A stretch of 64,000 nucleotides of DNA from assembly GCA_030704615.1 (NCBI GenBank), contig CM060734.1, positions 18,786,001-18,850,000 on the forward strand. The letters are read 5' to 3'. This stretch comes from Takakia lepidozioides. Its lineage: Eukaryota; Streptophyta; Takakiopsida; Takakiales; Takakiaceae. The position numbers and the translations under genes are program-made. Positions 1 through 12,179 of the stretch are shown piece by piece (the stretch's first letter is position 1; the number at the start of each line of letters is the position of its first letter). The notes beneath the pieces were generated by a model, which saw only the letters and a program-made list of their open reading frames with translations, made no database searches and had not been told where the DNA came from.

Positions 1-290
1 ATCAGACTCTTGTCAGTACAACCCATGTAAAAGTAGCCATTCTTGTTTGCAGGTTGTCCAAACAACTTTGCACATTGTTCTTTGGTGATGTCTTTATCTA
101 AGACAAGTTGTTTGGGATTCTTGCCTGTCGCATTCAGCTTGAGGACATCCCTAAAGTAATCTGCTGATTTCTGCCCCCCTCTTTCGCCCATAGTGTATCT
201 TCGGATGCCGCTTTGGAACTCTTCGCTTTCGTAGGTGAATTCTCTAACTTACTCCCCGATTGCACCATTGTTTTGAACCGCTTCCTGAGT
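1..290 (-). pseudogene. Unrecognised coding remnant cut by the window edge
   Basis: On the minus strand a lysine-rich reading frame (SGSKLENSPTKAKSSKAASE, roughly 290-185) runs into a second frame that stays open to base 1 and contains KSADYFRDVLKLNATG and CAKLFGQPANKNGYFYMGC. The two frames meet at a run of six G residues near 174-180, so a one-base change in that run is the likely break. I do not recognise the family. The composition (charged linker followed by an aromatic-rich globular stretch) looks protein-coding. It may belong with the minus-strand piece at 534-830. A transposon-derived gene is possible. Confidence 0.35.
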
Positions 291-533
291 GCCCTACATA
301 CTCCCAGCCCCACACTCCCATTAGACCAGTTTTTTACAGCTCCAGGTTGGTTATGTACGGAGACAACAACATGAGGGGGCAAGGATGGAGCTACAAACCA
401 ACACCCTACCGACATTTCCAGCTTCATGAGAACCAACAAACCAACAAAACAACAAACCAACAAAACCAACAACCTACTGACATTCCCAGCTTCATGACAA
501 CCATACTACCTAATTCTGACATGAAATTACCTT

Positions 534-830
534 TCAATCAGAGGCCAAGTCTGGATCGTCTCTGGTTAACGCAAGTGCAGCCTTCAAGAAGTGCAAGTGA
601 TCCATATAGATGACAAACCCGCTTTTCACACGTTTCCAAATTCTATATTCCTCCACATGGTTAGGTTTCAGAGAATCAACATTCACATATTGATGATATG
701 CATTGCCATATTCCTCTTCGATCCCAACCAATGATTGACAGAAGGGACAAGTTTCTTGGTGTTCTATTTTATCTTGCTCCTCTTGTGATGTAACCGGGTG
801 TCTCTCTCTCGAAGGCTCCTCTTCTTGCAT
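534..830 (-). CDS. Unrecognised 98-residue minus-strand ORF, probable gene fragment
   Basis: The frame opens with ATG at 830 and encodes an acidic N-terminus (MQEEEPSRERHPVTSQEEQD), then TCPFCQSLVGIEEEYGNAYHQYVNVDSL and a basic WKRVKSG stretch. A single CxxC pair (CPFC, about residue 28) is the only recognisable motif and does not define a family. The codon pattern looks coding, and it lies on the same strand as the remnant at 1-290, so both could be exons of one decayed gene. No function is assigned. Confidence 0.3.
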   Translation of the reverse strand: MQEEEPSRERHPVTSQEEQDKIEHQETCPFCQSLVGIEEEYGNAYHQYVNVDSLKPNHVEEYRIWKRVKSGFVIYMDHLHFLKAALALTRDDPDLASD

Positions 831-2320
831 TGGTCCTCTTCAATCTAGCGTCATGGTTCAGTTTAGGTAATTAGCTATGCAAGGATGAGCTGGGCTGTCA
901 CGTGCTAACAACAACAAGAGACTACTCTACCCCTCTACCCCACCTAGGCCATGAGGTATGCAATAAAAGTGAAAATATGAGTAGAGAACACCAGAAAGCA
1001 CAAAAGCTAAGGGGGTGCCACACCTGTAATGCTTCAACAAGATGTGGTGGGAGGTAGCGTGAGGGAGAGCCGCAGGCCACCTGCCATCCCCGCAAATCAG
1101 CTGCACAAACACATGACATACTTAAGTTGAATAGTAGCCCCACAAATGCGACAACATATGCAGGCAAGCTGATGGAATCAGAGGACAGTAAAATGTAAAT
1201 TCTTGAAGGCACTAACATGGCAGCAAGAGAAACCAAACATTTTCAACACAGACACTCAAAATTCCTTGGCAATCAACAATCACAGTGTCAACCTCTTGGG
1301 CCCTTCTTCCGCACACTAGAAAACTGTTTACTGTCCAGCAATGCAAAAATGGGATGCACTTGCCCCCCTCACTATAACACAAAAAGGGTAGCTCGTTGGA
1401 AAGTAGTTTCAAGTCATAACAACAAAGACCAGTGACACAAATTCAAGGCTTTGTTCACCTGTTTGAATAGACTGGACTTGGTGATGACCTATATACAAAA
1501 TCACATTATCAGCATGGTGCAGCCAACGGTACTGTCCAAAGAAGATCACACCCCCCCTTGTGAACAACAAATCAACCTACCACCCTGGACTTGCACCTAT
1601 ATGATCTTGATGTACCTTGCGAGCTCCATCTCCAGCAAACAAACAATGGCAAACAAATATGATCCACATCGGGAGGGTCTCAGTGTGGCAATTGCTTCAC
1701 TCTCACAAGCACAATCTCATCAGGAGCAGAGCATCCATAAATACAAGACCCATTTGTATCTTTTTCTGGACAGAATAACCTAGAACATCTCATGTTAGAA
1801 TACTTCTACTATTCAGAAGGACGACCCAGTACCATTGTGACAAACTTTACATTCAGCTACATATGCTACATCTGCTACTCTTCCCCTGCCTCGCTGATAT
1901 CGTCCCTTTTATAACAACGACCACATTTGGTACAAGCCATATACAAATGCACCTTGACAGAAAAGGGCATGCACTCTCACTTGAAACCAGCCAGCGTCAA
2001 CAGTTCACAAGTCTGCATGGTAGGTCAGATTAGGCCAGATCCCCTCCTCCCTCCCCGCGATCATTAAATGCCACCACTGCGTGCTCCCTTCTAGCACATA
2101 TCTTGCTGTGGAGTTCTCCTTCAGTTGTAACTGTGATGAACATACACAAAACTGGTCAAACAGCTAAACACAAACTTTGGATATTCTCACTCAAATGTTT
2201 CCACTACAGAGGGATTAATACTGAAGTTACAACGACCATGTTGGCCTACCTTGGAGTAGGCATTGCCGTGTGGGAGAGCAACTCCAACCATGCCTAAAAC
2301 TTTAAAAATCCATTCAGCTT
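831..2320. other. Intergenic, no supported gene
   Basis: Only short, mutually overlapping frames on both strands occur here. None shows a recognisable domain, and base composition is ordinary. I see no repeat or RNA gene. Confidence 0.4.
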
Positions 2321-2323
2321 TCG

Positions 2324-3110
2324 GTGCTCAAAGAGAGCATGTCAGCGTGCTCTACAATAGCTAATGCGGCTGTTCAAGGCGAGTTTGGCGCACCACCCTT
2401 GAGCTCTCAAAGTCCTGAGTTAGTTCAAGGTCAGATGGTGGGCTCAGTGCCTAATACCAGATACCCTAAGATGACATACTCTATTTCTTGGAAGCAAGAC
2501 CGTCCTGTTAAACAGGCTAAATCCTGGCAGAAAAAAATAGAGGAGATGTTTCAAGTACCTGAAGTTTGGGCAGGAAGAACTGACCCTGCTGGATGAAGCT
2601 TACTTGGAGGCTAAAGTGTCTAAAGCCACGTCGGAAGCATGAATAATGCTTGAACAAAAAGAAGTTAGGCATAAACATCCCTGAACTTGTTTCCAGTTTG
2701 TGACATGGGTGGACCTTAGGCTGAAAGGCCTACCTATCCTCAGCATTAAACTAAAATTTAACCCCGGGGCGGGGGGTCAAAACTTGAACAAATAACACAT
2801 GCAGAGAGGAAAGGGAGATTGTCAATGCCCGATGTGTGGGCGCACTGAAGGCAATACCCATTTTCTGAAACAGTGTCCGGGGTATTCTCATCAGAGAGCC
2901 ACCCTCTTCAGGACCGTGTAGTCCCTGCACCTCTGCTCACCAACTTTCAAAGTATCGATTCTGAGCCTAAGGCCCTGGCCCTATTGGGGTCTAATTGCTA
3001 GGTAGCTCAGACACAGCAGATTGATGCATCCAATTGTTTATACCAAGGTAGCTCCAACTACTGGAGTGAGCCCCTCACAAAGGTAATAGTAAGCAGACTT
3101 TTGTGATCAA
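2324..3110 (+). mobile_element. Retroelement 3' fragment with zinc-binding (zf-RVT-like) motif
   Basis: Around 2805-2900 the plus strand encodes RGKGDCQCPMCGRTEGNTHF followed by LKQCPGYSHQRATLF. This Cys2-His-Cys arrangement resembles the zinc-binding tail found at the C-terminus of plant non-LTR reverse transcriptases. The frame is broken by stops on both sides. An upstream 90-residue ORF (2324-2596) may be the same decayed unit. The sequence recurs, inverted, twice inside an intron of the aspartic protease gene (42.0-42.9 kb), where the RGKGD-CPMC motif is shared. No RT catalytic core is present here. Confidence 0.4.
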
Positions 3111-5270
3111 TAAATACTCATCACATGTACCCTCACCGTAATGGTCACATACCCCACAAACTGTCATGTATGAATGACTGTGCAGCCTAAAATTTTAGGG
3201 TTTTACAACATGAATTGCTAGCAGGTAGCTCCAAAAATTAGCTCAACAAGACTCACTAACAAGACGTAAGTATATCCTTCTCTGGGCAGGGAAAAAAATG
3301 GAGAAATACCAACCCAGCAAGGAACACACCATAGAGAATGATAAACAACACATGCATCACTGTCAAGATTCAAGAAAGGCAATTAACCACTGTGTTCAAA
3401 TGCACAATGCAGGAAGTATAGAATCAGGCATGAAAGATCGCAACGGTGGCTCGTACTTGTAGAGTTCAAGTGGAAAGTTACTAGTCATCATCATTTGGAT
3501 GGCAATCTGTCATGTCTTTCCAGGCGCTACGACAGAAACATTCATGCTTGCAGGAACCTAATTCCAGATATGCCGCACACCAAATCGACTGGCCACGAAC
3601 TTGAACCAAACTTACCAAGGGTAGAGTCAAGCAACAATCAAGTGCTTTTTCCAGCGATGGCACATCCCAGCACCCCCGCCCAAGCTCCTCCTCTACTCCT
3701 CTACCCTCCTGCCTCCTCTGCTATGGCAGCAACACATAGTGTTGCACTTTATAAGTTCTGCTCGCATCGCCCGATTCCTCTGCTACCACCACCCAAGCAC
3801 GCCCATAGAAACACAGAAATGAAAACAAACTTCACGCATGCGTAGAGTTGATGAAACAGTCACAGGCTAAACCCTGAATTTGGCCACAAAATGGTAAGCA
3901 GACTTTTGTGATCAAACATTCCCAATCTCTTCCCAATCTCTTCACATTCCCAATCCCAATCAACTCGTATCGTCTTAGCTAGCTTCTAGTTGCGCGTCGC
4001 GCATCCTACCTGGCAGCTCGTCGTCCCCGCGCTTCAGTCTAGCCCAACGCGACCAGCCATCTTCCAGCCACCCACATACCCGACGAAGGCAACCTCCAAT
4101 CGACGGTTGCAACTTGATGTACAAAAACAATCAACAGCTACAATTAATTCGACTTTTTGCTACGTCGTTCCCGCGTGTTGCGTTTTCTACTTCATATGTC
4201 CATTTTTTATGGACTGCAAGTTGCCACTTTTGGATGGCCCGTAGCATGCTTTGGCCCGTTGATATAATCTAAACCATGCATGTTGTTTTTGTGCCATTGT
4301 AACCACTGAACGTGGATCTGTCAATTTGTGACTCAACATGTAGGCTGCCATACATACCTACTCTGATGTGACTCACCGCTGATAAGGCTCAAAAGTTGAG
4401 TATTAGAACTGTGAGACTAGAAAGAAAAGCCATATAACTACATGATGACATGATGAAACGTCGATGGGTTATAACCCTTAGTTCTAGAGACTTCGACACT
4501 TGCCACCTTATGGAAGTTTCGATGGCTATCTTAGGGTTTCCAAAAAATTTGACAGTTGGCAGTTACGGTTTTCACAAATTTCGACATTCCTTCCAGCCAT
4601 TTAATGAATATATCGATAATCATAAAAATAATTAATTAGTGTCGAACTTGCCAGGGTACTACGGTATTAACACCAATCGTAATATCTCCAAGTGTAAACA
4701 AACTCTATCAAATAAATAAATAAATGACAGCGACCGAAGCTAGTGTAAATAAGAGCCTCTTCTCCAAGCAGGTTTTGCCTTCTTTCCAGGATGGGCTATG
4801 AAGAAATGACCGACTAACCTAACCGACCTACGAGGTGATCAGCTGGCCACTTTCAATCTTGTATTTGTTGACGATGAGAGCAGTAAATGCTCTTTATAGC
4901 TGTGAAATGTAGGGTATGGAGAAGTTTAATGATGGCGGTATGGTAGAATAATTTTAGGTTTTCTTTTAGGACATCAATATTGTGGCTATGGGCATCACCT
5001 CTGACACCTACAATAAATATAATATTCAATGGGCCCTGTGCCTACAACCATGTTGGAGAAGGGCTAGGACCAATGGCTCATATTTTTCTCTTTTATTTGC
5101 AATTGCTTGGTCTGCAATGTAGCAGTGATGGCAGAATGTGAATTCAATTATATGGATGGTGAAGGAGGGATGGGCTTGTCGGTGTTGCAGGAGTCCATGG
5201 ACAAGTAAGATATGGGGGCAGAGATGTGCTAAGCAGTGGCACAAGTGGGTGAAGCACGTGCAAGCCAACA
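3111..5270. other. Gene-poor stretch
   Basis: No ORF with a recognisable domain is seen. The phrase 'ggtaagcagacttttgtgatcaa' recurs in part (near 3090 and 3890), which hints at dispersed repeat material. The remainder is ordinary AT-rich DNA. Confidence 0.35.
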
Positions 5271-5277
5271 TCCAATA

Positions 5278-5350
5278 GATGGCCCGGTGGTTATAAGGAC
5301 ACAAGGCCGCCTTACAAATGGTCATGGGTTCAAAGTTCAAAGAAGCCACA
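5278..5350 (+). repeat. tRNA-like (SINE head-like) sequence
   Basis: A box A-like segment (GATGGCCCGGTGGTTATAAGG) is followed about 40 bases later by a box B-like GGGTTCAAAG. No clean cloverleaf with a 7-bp acceptor stem forms, so this looks like the tRNA-derived head of a SINE rather than a functional tRNA gene. Confidence 0.35.
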
Positions 5351-6123
5351 TAGTGTAATATGTTGGATGTCACCCACTATGACCCACTATGGCCAACCCA
5401 GCCATAAAAAAGGGGCAAGTGGATCAATCAATTGTTTAATGTATGGGTATAACATGGGGACTTTGAAGTCTTTTGGGGAAGGGTTGGGCAACCATGATGT
5501 CGTGATTATGATAGTTAGAAGCCTCTTAACGCTTTTTGGGATGAAGTGACACCATAAATTACGCTTGCTCTAGCAAGAGTCTTCCTTCTTTCTTAAGGCA
5601 AGTCAAGATAGCCTACCGGGGATTTTACCCTACTAACAGTCACGTTTTTTCTCTCAAACATTCAGACTTTCTAGTTGAGCCTCCACGACTTATGACGTGG
5701 AAATAAGGTTTCCACGATCTAAATGAGATATGTGCCAAATGACGTTCCAGCCAATGTTGGGCGTCACTGAGAACATGACCTAAGGGCCTGGACTTATCAA
5801 TATGAAAACACATTAAAAGCCGGGCCCGGGCTTGCGAGGAAATTAAGATTTTTGTTGTGCGGCGGATATGCATAATCTACATGTTCATTTTTTCGTTTCC
5901 GGCCATGGATATAAAAGGTTGTTGCTGTAGAACTGCCGGTCATGTATAAGGGCAGGTCATGAATTTTATTTAATATACATACCTTGGTACATACTCAACT
6001 CTAACATGTGTACCTGTTCAACATTGGTGTGGACACAAAAAACATTTAGATGTAAATAATTAATTAGAAATAGCTAAAGACTATTTTAGTTATTGAACCA
6101 TGATTACTAAAACAACTGTTGGA

Positions 6124-6210
6124 CCAACCGCCAGTAGCTCAGTTGGTTAGTGCACTGAGTGCACCCAGATGATTTTGGGATTTTGGGGTCAAATCCTGCT
6201 ACTTGACGGG
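6124..6210 (+). repeat. tRNA-derived SINE-like head
   Basis: The sequence contains a near-perfect box A (TAGCTCAGTTGGTTAG) and a degenerate box B (GGGGTCAAATCC), then CCTGCTACTT. The same CCTGCTACTT follows the box B-like sequence of the minus-strand copy near 51.42-51.49 kb, which argues for a dispersed SINE family. The interior cannot be folded into a convincing anticodon arm. Confidence 0.45.
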
Positions 6211-6349
6211 TGTGGTATATTGTATACTCTTTTTCCCCTTCCCAGTGGGCGGTGTCCCATTTGTATGCCTTCATGGCGAGGTTAATGTGAAAGAGATTAT
6301 TTTCTCTCAAGATTAAAGGACCGGAAATGTGAGCTGTCGCTTGCACACT

Positions 6350-7270
6350 CAGAATCGCGTTTACTGTGAGGGGTTCGCTTTACCATTCAAGTTGGCCTCT
6401 GAACGGCAGCCGTGGTGGAGGCGCTCCACATCTTCTGCCGATTTGGTCAAAAATAGTTTTGGACTGGTATAATATAAGTGAAGGACTGGTTTATGCACTG
6501 CCATTACATACAAGAGCAATCTGGTAGCATTTGGGATAATTCTGCAGCATATACGCGACCAGGCAGGTGTTCATTTTCGCACATAGCAATTTGTGTTCTA
6601 TAATAATGCATGTGTATACTTGTACTTATGTATATTTACTTGTAACTGTATTTTATTTATTGTCACTTCATACCTGCTATTTCATGGACTTGGAAATGAA
6701 GGTGGCTTCCAAATGATATCAGAGTTCATACCTCACAGCAGCTGGTATTGCGGTCAGTTGGGAGAATACCAGGTGGTATTGTGGTCATCATGCTATACCA
6801 GTATGTGGCCAAAAAAAAATCATCAATTATGAATCTGGCTATGTCATACAGTTAGTTTCGTTTCACATTGGCATACTTGTTGAAAATCTGGCTGAAATAT
6901 ATAAAATACTTGGTGAGAATCTGACTGAAACATTGAAATACTTGTTAACTCTTGATTGAAATGTTGAAATACTGAAATATTGTAGGCATTTGAATCTGCT
7001 GAAATGCCTCCTTGGTTTGAAGTCCGTGGAGCCTTTTCAATCGCACATAGCATGTGATCCAGACAGAAACTGCACACAAACATATGCAGCCAAATATTAT
7101 ATTCATATTCGGACCACATGCCGAGGGCAACACAAGCACTTTTAAATGTTCTGCAAATTTCAAAGTCTTGAGGCTGAACCTTGGTGGGTCTGTCTTTGTT
7201 CTTGTCGTTGATTGTGTCTCTGTTCACCAGCTTTGAGAGGCTTGAGGCTGATCTTTGAAAATCTCTCTCA
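6350..7270. other. Gene-poor stretch with short degenerate repeats
   Basis: No supported gene. Between about 6880 and 6980 there are loosely repeated phrases of the form 'gaaatacttg...gaaaatctg...tgaaacattg', suggestive of a decayed short tandem repeat. Confidence 0.35.
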
Positions 7271-7274
7271 ACCT

Positions 7275-7645
7275 TTCATCCACATGCAAGCTGGAAGTAG
7301 TTGGGCATGCCAGTGGGTTCAAGCCCCACTTGGGTGCAGCTGCATTGTTGGTTCACACAATTGAACCAACAAGGAGCTTTGAAATCTCTCTCAAACTCTT
7401 TATCTCCCTCCCTCCCTCTCCGTCTCTTAGTTTCCATGCGCCTATACCGCTCAGTCACCCTCAATCTCAGTTTTTCTAGAGAGAGAGAGGGAGCAGCAAG
7501 GGTGGGTGGGAGGGCTTATATGTACATTTGCAAAGGACAGTGTCGAATGAGTGCAAACCCACATACAAGCTAGAACTAGTTGGGCATGCCAGTGGGTTAA
7601 TCAACCCCCACATGGGTGTAATCACTGCTGGTTCAGACTGTGATA
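7275..7645 (+). repeat. Pair of direct SINE-like copies flanking a CT/GA-rich segment
   Basis: The unit 'aagctggaagtagttgggca' followed by 'tgccagtgggtt' occurs at about 7287 and, with changes, at about 7568. The first copy has a good box B (GGGTTCAAGCCCC); the second is altered to GGGTTAATCAACCCCC. Between them lie CCCTCCCTCCCTCTCC and GAGAGAGAGAGGGAG tracts. Two tandem insertions or a local duplication of a tRNA-derived repeat would explain this. Confidence 0.35.
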
Positions 7646-8193
7646 CCCATGAGTGACTTATTGTGGTCCATGTTTTGGGTATAATTTGGGGGGGTGGGCA
7701 ACTACTGCTCCATGAAATGTCTAGAGAGCATGTGTCAAATAGGTTGTACAGAGGTAGACTAACTTCGTGTGGTGGGTCTTTTGGCACCTTATCAGTGTGA
7801 AGACATTATCGGGCTATTTGGTGGAGCTGGGCTGCCCAGAAGACAATGCTTATCATGGAGTTGATGAAAACATTGCCACGGCCCATGGTCAGAATGTGTC
7901 TAAGCACTATCAAACTGAAAATTTCAAACAGGTTCTGCATGTTTTACATTTTGTTTGAACCCCAAACTGTCAAAGCACTTGCACTTACACATTGTACTCG
8001 TTAGTCTTGTATGGTTGGTGAGACTGATGTGGGATCCAACTCAACTTTTATGTCAGTGATTGCTTTATCATGAGTAGGATGAAGCTATGAAAATATGGAC
8101 ACAAACATTGCCTCAAGATGCAGTCCAAGATGACATCAAACTGAAATTTGCTGCTGCATTTGGACATGAGTCTTTGCCTCATGAGATGGAATT

Positions 8194-8851
8194 TTGGGCA
8201 CCAAACTCACTACAATCCTATTTTTGAGCATGACTCCACACCTAACACTCCAGTCGAGCACAAAGTCTTCAAATCAACTGGAATGTATGCTTCAAACTCA
8301 ATTCAACCATGTGTTTGAGCTCAAGCCAGAACCTGGCACTGTACTTAAACATGAGTCTTCACTACTTCTAAAATCCGCACTTCAAACTCAATTCGGCCCT
8401 GTCTTTGAGATCACAGTAGAGCCTGAGCCCAAATGTGAACATGTCTTTCCTTCTCAAGTAGAATCCGTGCTTCAAAATCAACTCAACCCTATTTCCGAAA
8501 TTAAACCAGAGCCCAAAGCTGCACTTGATCAAAATTGGTCATGGTCAATGGGATTTCAAGCTTCAAACTCAATCCAGCCCTAGTTTTGAAGCTGATCAAT
8601 GCAGAGCTCCACCTCAGTCTAGTGCTATCCATCAGGAGGTCCTGCTTCAACCAAACTCTGGGCTAGGATGTTTATCTCATCTCACCTCTGGATTTGGTGC
8701 CAATCTTGAGCCTGCATACAACCCTGACGCTGAATTTGATCTTGAACTTGGAGAACCTAATATAGCAGCGGAACACTTCCATGAAGGTATAAGGGAGTCT
8801 GACCGACATTTTCTGGTGACACTAAAAGCTGATTATGCTCCTAACATCTGA
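8194..8851 (+). pseudogene. Repeat-peptide ORF of unknown function, frame-shifted
   Basis: The peptide contains four repeats of about 30 residues with the core LQTQF..VFE.K.EP. At the DNA level the phrase 'cttcaaactcaattc' recurs near 8288, 8381, 8470 (variant) and 8559, giving 93, 90 and 89-base spacing. The first three repeats are in one frame (8194-8583); the fourth lies in another frame that stays open to 8851 (LQTQSSPSFEADQC...). One indel between the third and fourth repeats therefore breaks the ORF. No family is recognised. An expanding coding minisatellite or a retroelement gag-like protein are both possible. Confidence 0.35.
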
Positions 8852-9439
8852 ACCACTGTCAGCTCAAAAGTGCACAACACAGTTGGGTACTTGAACACAA
8901 ATTTGATATGCTAAGCAGATGTGTGTTAGAAGTGACAGACAAAGAAAAGCAAAGGCTTCCGACATTGCCCAGGAACCAACAGAACCATCCTTCTATTTTC
9001 AGAACTGGTGGTATGCATTCAGACCCACGAGAAAAGAAATCTGTGTGCAGGGGAAGAGCCAGAGAGAGTTCATACTCAAGGGTAGCATATACTAGGCACA
9101 TTTAGTGAAGGCCCTTGAGCATACCACACCAGATCCCATCCATAATTTCCTTGTTTCTCTGTGAACTCTTCAAACTATCCCTCAACAGCAGTACAAGCTA
9201 GGGCAGAGAGAGAAGCCTATGGCTAAGTGCAAATGAGAGACAGGGCACACTGCGTTTGAGTCTTTCGATCAGCTTTCCACATGTCCCATATAAGACATAG
9301 CACTGCTGTCCCTGGGCTCAAATGCTCAAATGGGGGAGGCATAATTGAAGCTTCAAATCCTTCTAAGCTTGAATCAAATTGGGATCCATGAAAAAAATGG
9401 AAGTTTGTAGAAAGGAACAAAAAACTTAACATGATTATT

Positions 9440-9943
9440 TATTTGTGAGTGTGCCGAGTCTTCACTCCAGAAGACTTTGCTTTGCTGTAGACACTCTTTC
9501 GCTCACTGGCACAATATGCTTTCTAGGTTTTTTCTTGGGAGACTGTCCACCATGAAGACCATTTGCAGCACGCTTGTCACCCTTTTTGAACTGAGGAGGT
9601 GGGGAGATAGCGTCGTCCCGAGTAGTAGCATCCAAGGTAGGCCTTCCCTTGCTGGTATCAGACTTTGGAGAAGAGGTCTTGGAGAAGGGGACCCAGTGAT
9701 GAAATCATTGACACGACTCCATGGAATGTAGGCCACTTCAGCATTGTCGTTTCCGTCAGGGATTCCATGCCATTGGTAACGCCATTGTAAGACAGTGGGA
9801 TTGAAAGCACCTGCGGTCGGAGATTGCAGCTGGCTTCGAAGCATGGAGATCAGATGGGGCACAGCAGGAGGGACAAACTCTTCAGTTCTCTCATTTGCAG
9901 ACATGTCTCTCGGAAAGCAAGTCGAAGCACACAGAGAAAGCAC
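9440..9943 (-). pseudogene. Unrecognised minus-strand coding remnant with a basic C-terminus
   Basis: From 9943 leftward the frame encodes ERTEEFVPPAVPHLISMLRS and WRYQWHGIPDGNDNAEVAYI followed by PWSRVNDFITGS. Near 9690 a second frame continues with KSDTSKGRPTLDATTRDD and a nuclear-localisation-like SPKKKPRKHIVPVS, ending about 9460. The shift suggests a single indel. Composition looks coding: a compact Trp/Tyr-containing domain, then a Ser/Lys-rich tail. I do not recognise the family. It could be an N-terminal module of a transposon-encoded or nuclear protein. Confidence 0.35.
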
Positions 9944-10103
9944 AAAGCACTGCGTGAAAATTTGTCACACACAATTTCGGAGACAGAGAATGAGGGGACG
10001 AAGACGCTGGGGACAGGTGGTCAATTACATGGCTGACAACAATCATCCACTAAATGACGTCCAGTCGTTTTGGAGGTACATTCAATGTTGTTTCAAATTT
10101 TAA

Positions 10104-11387
10104 ATTTGAATGTTCAAGGTCTCCTATATGTGTGTCTATGCTCTAGGACTGGTTCAAATTTCAAATGTCAATGTTCACGGTCTCCAATATGTCTGTATGA
10201 GGAGGCATGTGCACATGTATGAGTGTATGATGGCAAAGTCATGATGTCATGGATGTATTTCTTAGGAATGAATGATGGATATGTGCAATACAATAAAACT
10301 GAGTTCAATGTGTGACAGTATTTTTGCGGGCAATTGACCCGACATGGAGGTGGCGGGTTGAGCGGGGGGCGCCAGGCGCTGTCGCGAGGGGGGCGAGGCG
10401 GAGGGCGGGGGTGGGGCCACGCAGGCAGGCCCGCTGAGGCAGCATTGAACTCCCTCTTTTGGTACTGTGTTTGCTAGACTTAGCGGATCCGCTCAAAGTG
10501 CCCACGGTATGTGGGGATGTATGGGGGCGGATGGGAGGCATTGTGGGGATGTATCAGAAGGGAGGGTGACTTAACGGATAACTTTATTGAATAGGCCAAA
10601 AGATATGATACTTTTCAGCCTGAAACATCCCCATTATACACAAGAATGATAAGCCCACAACCATGAATCTATGAGCCTAAACATAAGCTGAAGGTTCCCC
10701 CACCTCATTCAGAGACATGGAAGCTCACTTGCACATGCATGTAATTTCCGCAGTCTTAAAGAAAGTGAAGCCTACGTGTTTTTCTTGCACTACAATGACA
10801 TATACATATGCATATGCAAGTGAGTTTCCACGTCTCTGAATACACAGATAATGTAGCTGCAAGGCCGAGTGACATGGCTCAAGGATTTAGTTTGTCGTCC
10901 AGTCTTCGAAATTTGATGTAGGTGCACATCACCATCTTGGTCGAATTGAGTCAAGAATATTTTTCTCTACAGATCCACAAAGCCAGGGGCAGAGCAGTAC
11001 ATGAAATCTTTACTTGCACAAAAGAGAGAGAAGAGCACAGACACAGCCCACATGCAGAGCAAGGAGATCACAAACAAGAATTGAAGAAAGGGATGAAGCT
11101 GCTCCGCTGGATAGTTCACCGGGCAGTGGTTGTCCCAACCCTTGTGTGGCAAGTAAGCCAACGATTTGCGAAAATACAACGATAGAAGACGTTGTTTACA
11201 GATGATTCGATCTTCACCAACTGTTGGGTGTCATGATGTTTGACTCATCGGCAACCACAAAAGAGCTTCAAAGTGGCACCATAAGATTCGACCACCCTAC
11301 TCACATGGGAGTCGTGTGGGCCCTGGGCTGTACTACATTTGTTGTCTTGGGGGAAAAGCCAAAGCCCAAGCATGTGCTTGCTTATTT
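10104..11387. other. Intergenic; contains a short GC-rich island
   Basis: Between about 10330 and 10445 the sequence is very G-rich (gcggggggcgccaggcgctg and following), unlike its AT-rich surroundings. The remainder has no supported gene. The copia element begins at the right-hand edge after AGGAG. Confidence 0.4.
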
Positions 11388-11392
11388 AGGAG

Positions 11393-11639
11393 TGTCACAG
11401 TTCCTAAAATCCCATAGACTTGTCAAGACAAGACAATGACAACAGGACAGAGATAGAACTCTTTCACGGAGCATAACATTAAGACATGATCACAATACAA
11501 GCAGGAATGTCTGCCTTGATGCCAACTGACATCTGAAACCCGTGTACCAACCAACGTAACAGATAACTACTTAAAACTAACTAGTAACTGTTACTCAACG
11601 TTCAGGTACCATAGGGTGTGACGCTTCATATCATTAACA
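11393..11639 (-). repeat. 3' LTR of the copia element
   Basis: 247 bp, TG...CA ends in plus orientation, preceded by target duplication AGGAG. No strong polypurine tract is seen just inside it (11640-11665); only a short GTGCGAG on the minus strand adjoins the LTR. Confidence 0.93.
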
Positions 11640-11658
11640 CTCGCACTAAGCTAGCACC

Positions 11659-12060
11659 CTAAATACTCAGTACTGACATAGCATGTCTACACCAGATGTG
11701 TTTATCTCTTGGCACAGCCTTAGTGAATACATCTGCAACCATCTCTTCAGTGCTACAAAACTCTAGTAGTATCTCTTTACTCTCCACTTTCTCTTGAATA
11801 AAATGGTGTTGGATTTCTATATGCTTAGTTCTAGCATGAAACTTAGGGTTCTTAGTTAACGCTATACAACTCTGGTTGTCACAAGAGAGGCTAGTAGGAT
11901 GAGGTTGCTCATGACCAATACGCTTGAGTAAACTCCTCAACCATACAATCTCCTTGGCTGTTTGTGTAGCAGCAATGTATTCTGCTTCAGTAGATGACAA
12001 TGCAACTGTTGCTTGCCTCTTACTACTCTAGCTAATAGTGGCAGAACTACCAAGCAGAAA
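11659..12060 (-). pseudogene. copia RNase H region
   Basis: The minus strand encodes SSTEAEYIAATQTAKEIVWL, then LSCDNQSCIALTKNPKFHAR and TKHIEIQHHFIQEKV, the hallmark C-terminal part of copia RNase H. The KRQATVAL stretch just upstream lies in a neighbouring frame and is cut by a stop, so the domain is no longer continuous with the reverse transcriptase. Confidence 0.9.
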
Positions 12061-12179
12061 AACATAGCCTGTGGTTGACTTCCGGTTATTAGGATGACTT
12101 GCCCAATCAGCATCACAGTATCCATGTATTTCAATATGACCAGCAGCCTTCTCTCTACTCCCACTGAAACATAAGCCAT

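Noticed and set aside
6124-6210. Functional tRNA gene
   Set aside because: Box A is good but box B is degenerate and no anticodon arm or 7-bp acceptor stem forms; a SINE head fits better.
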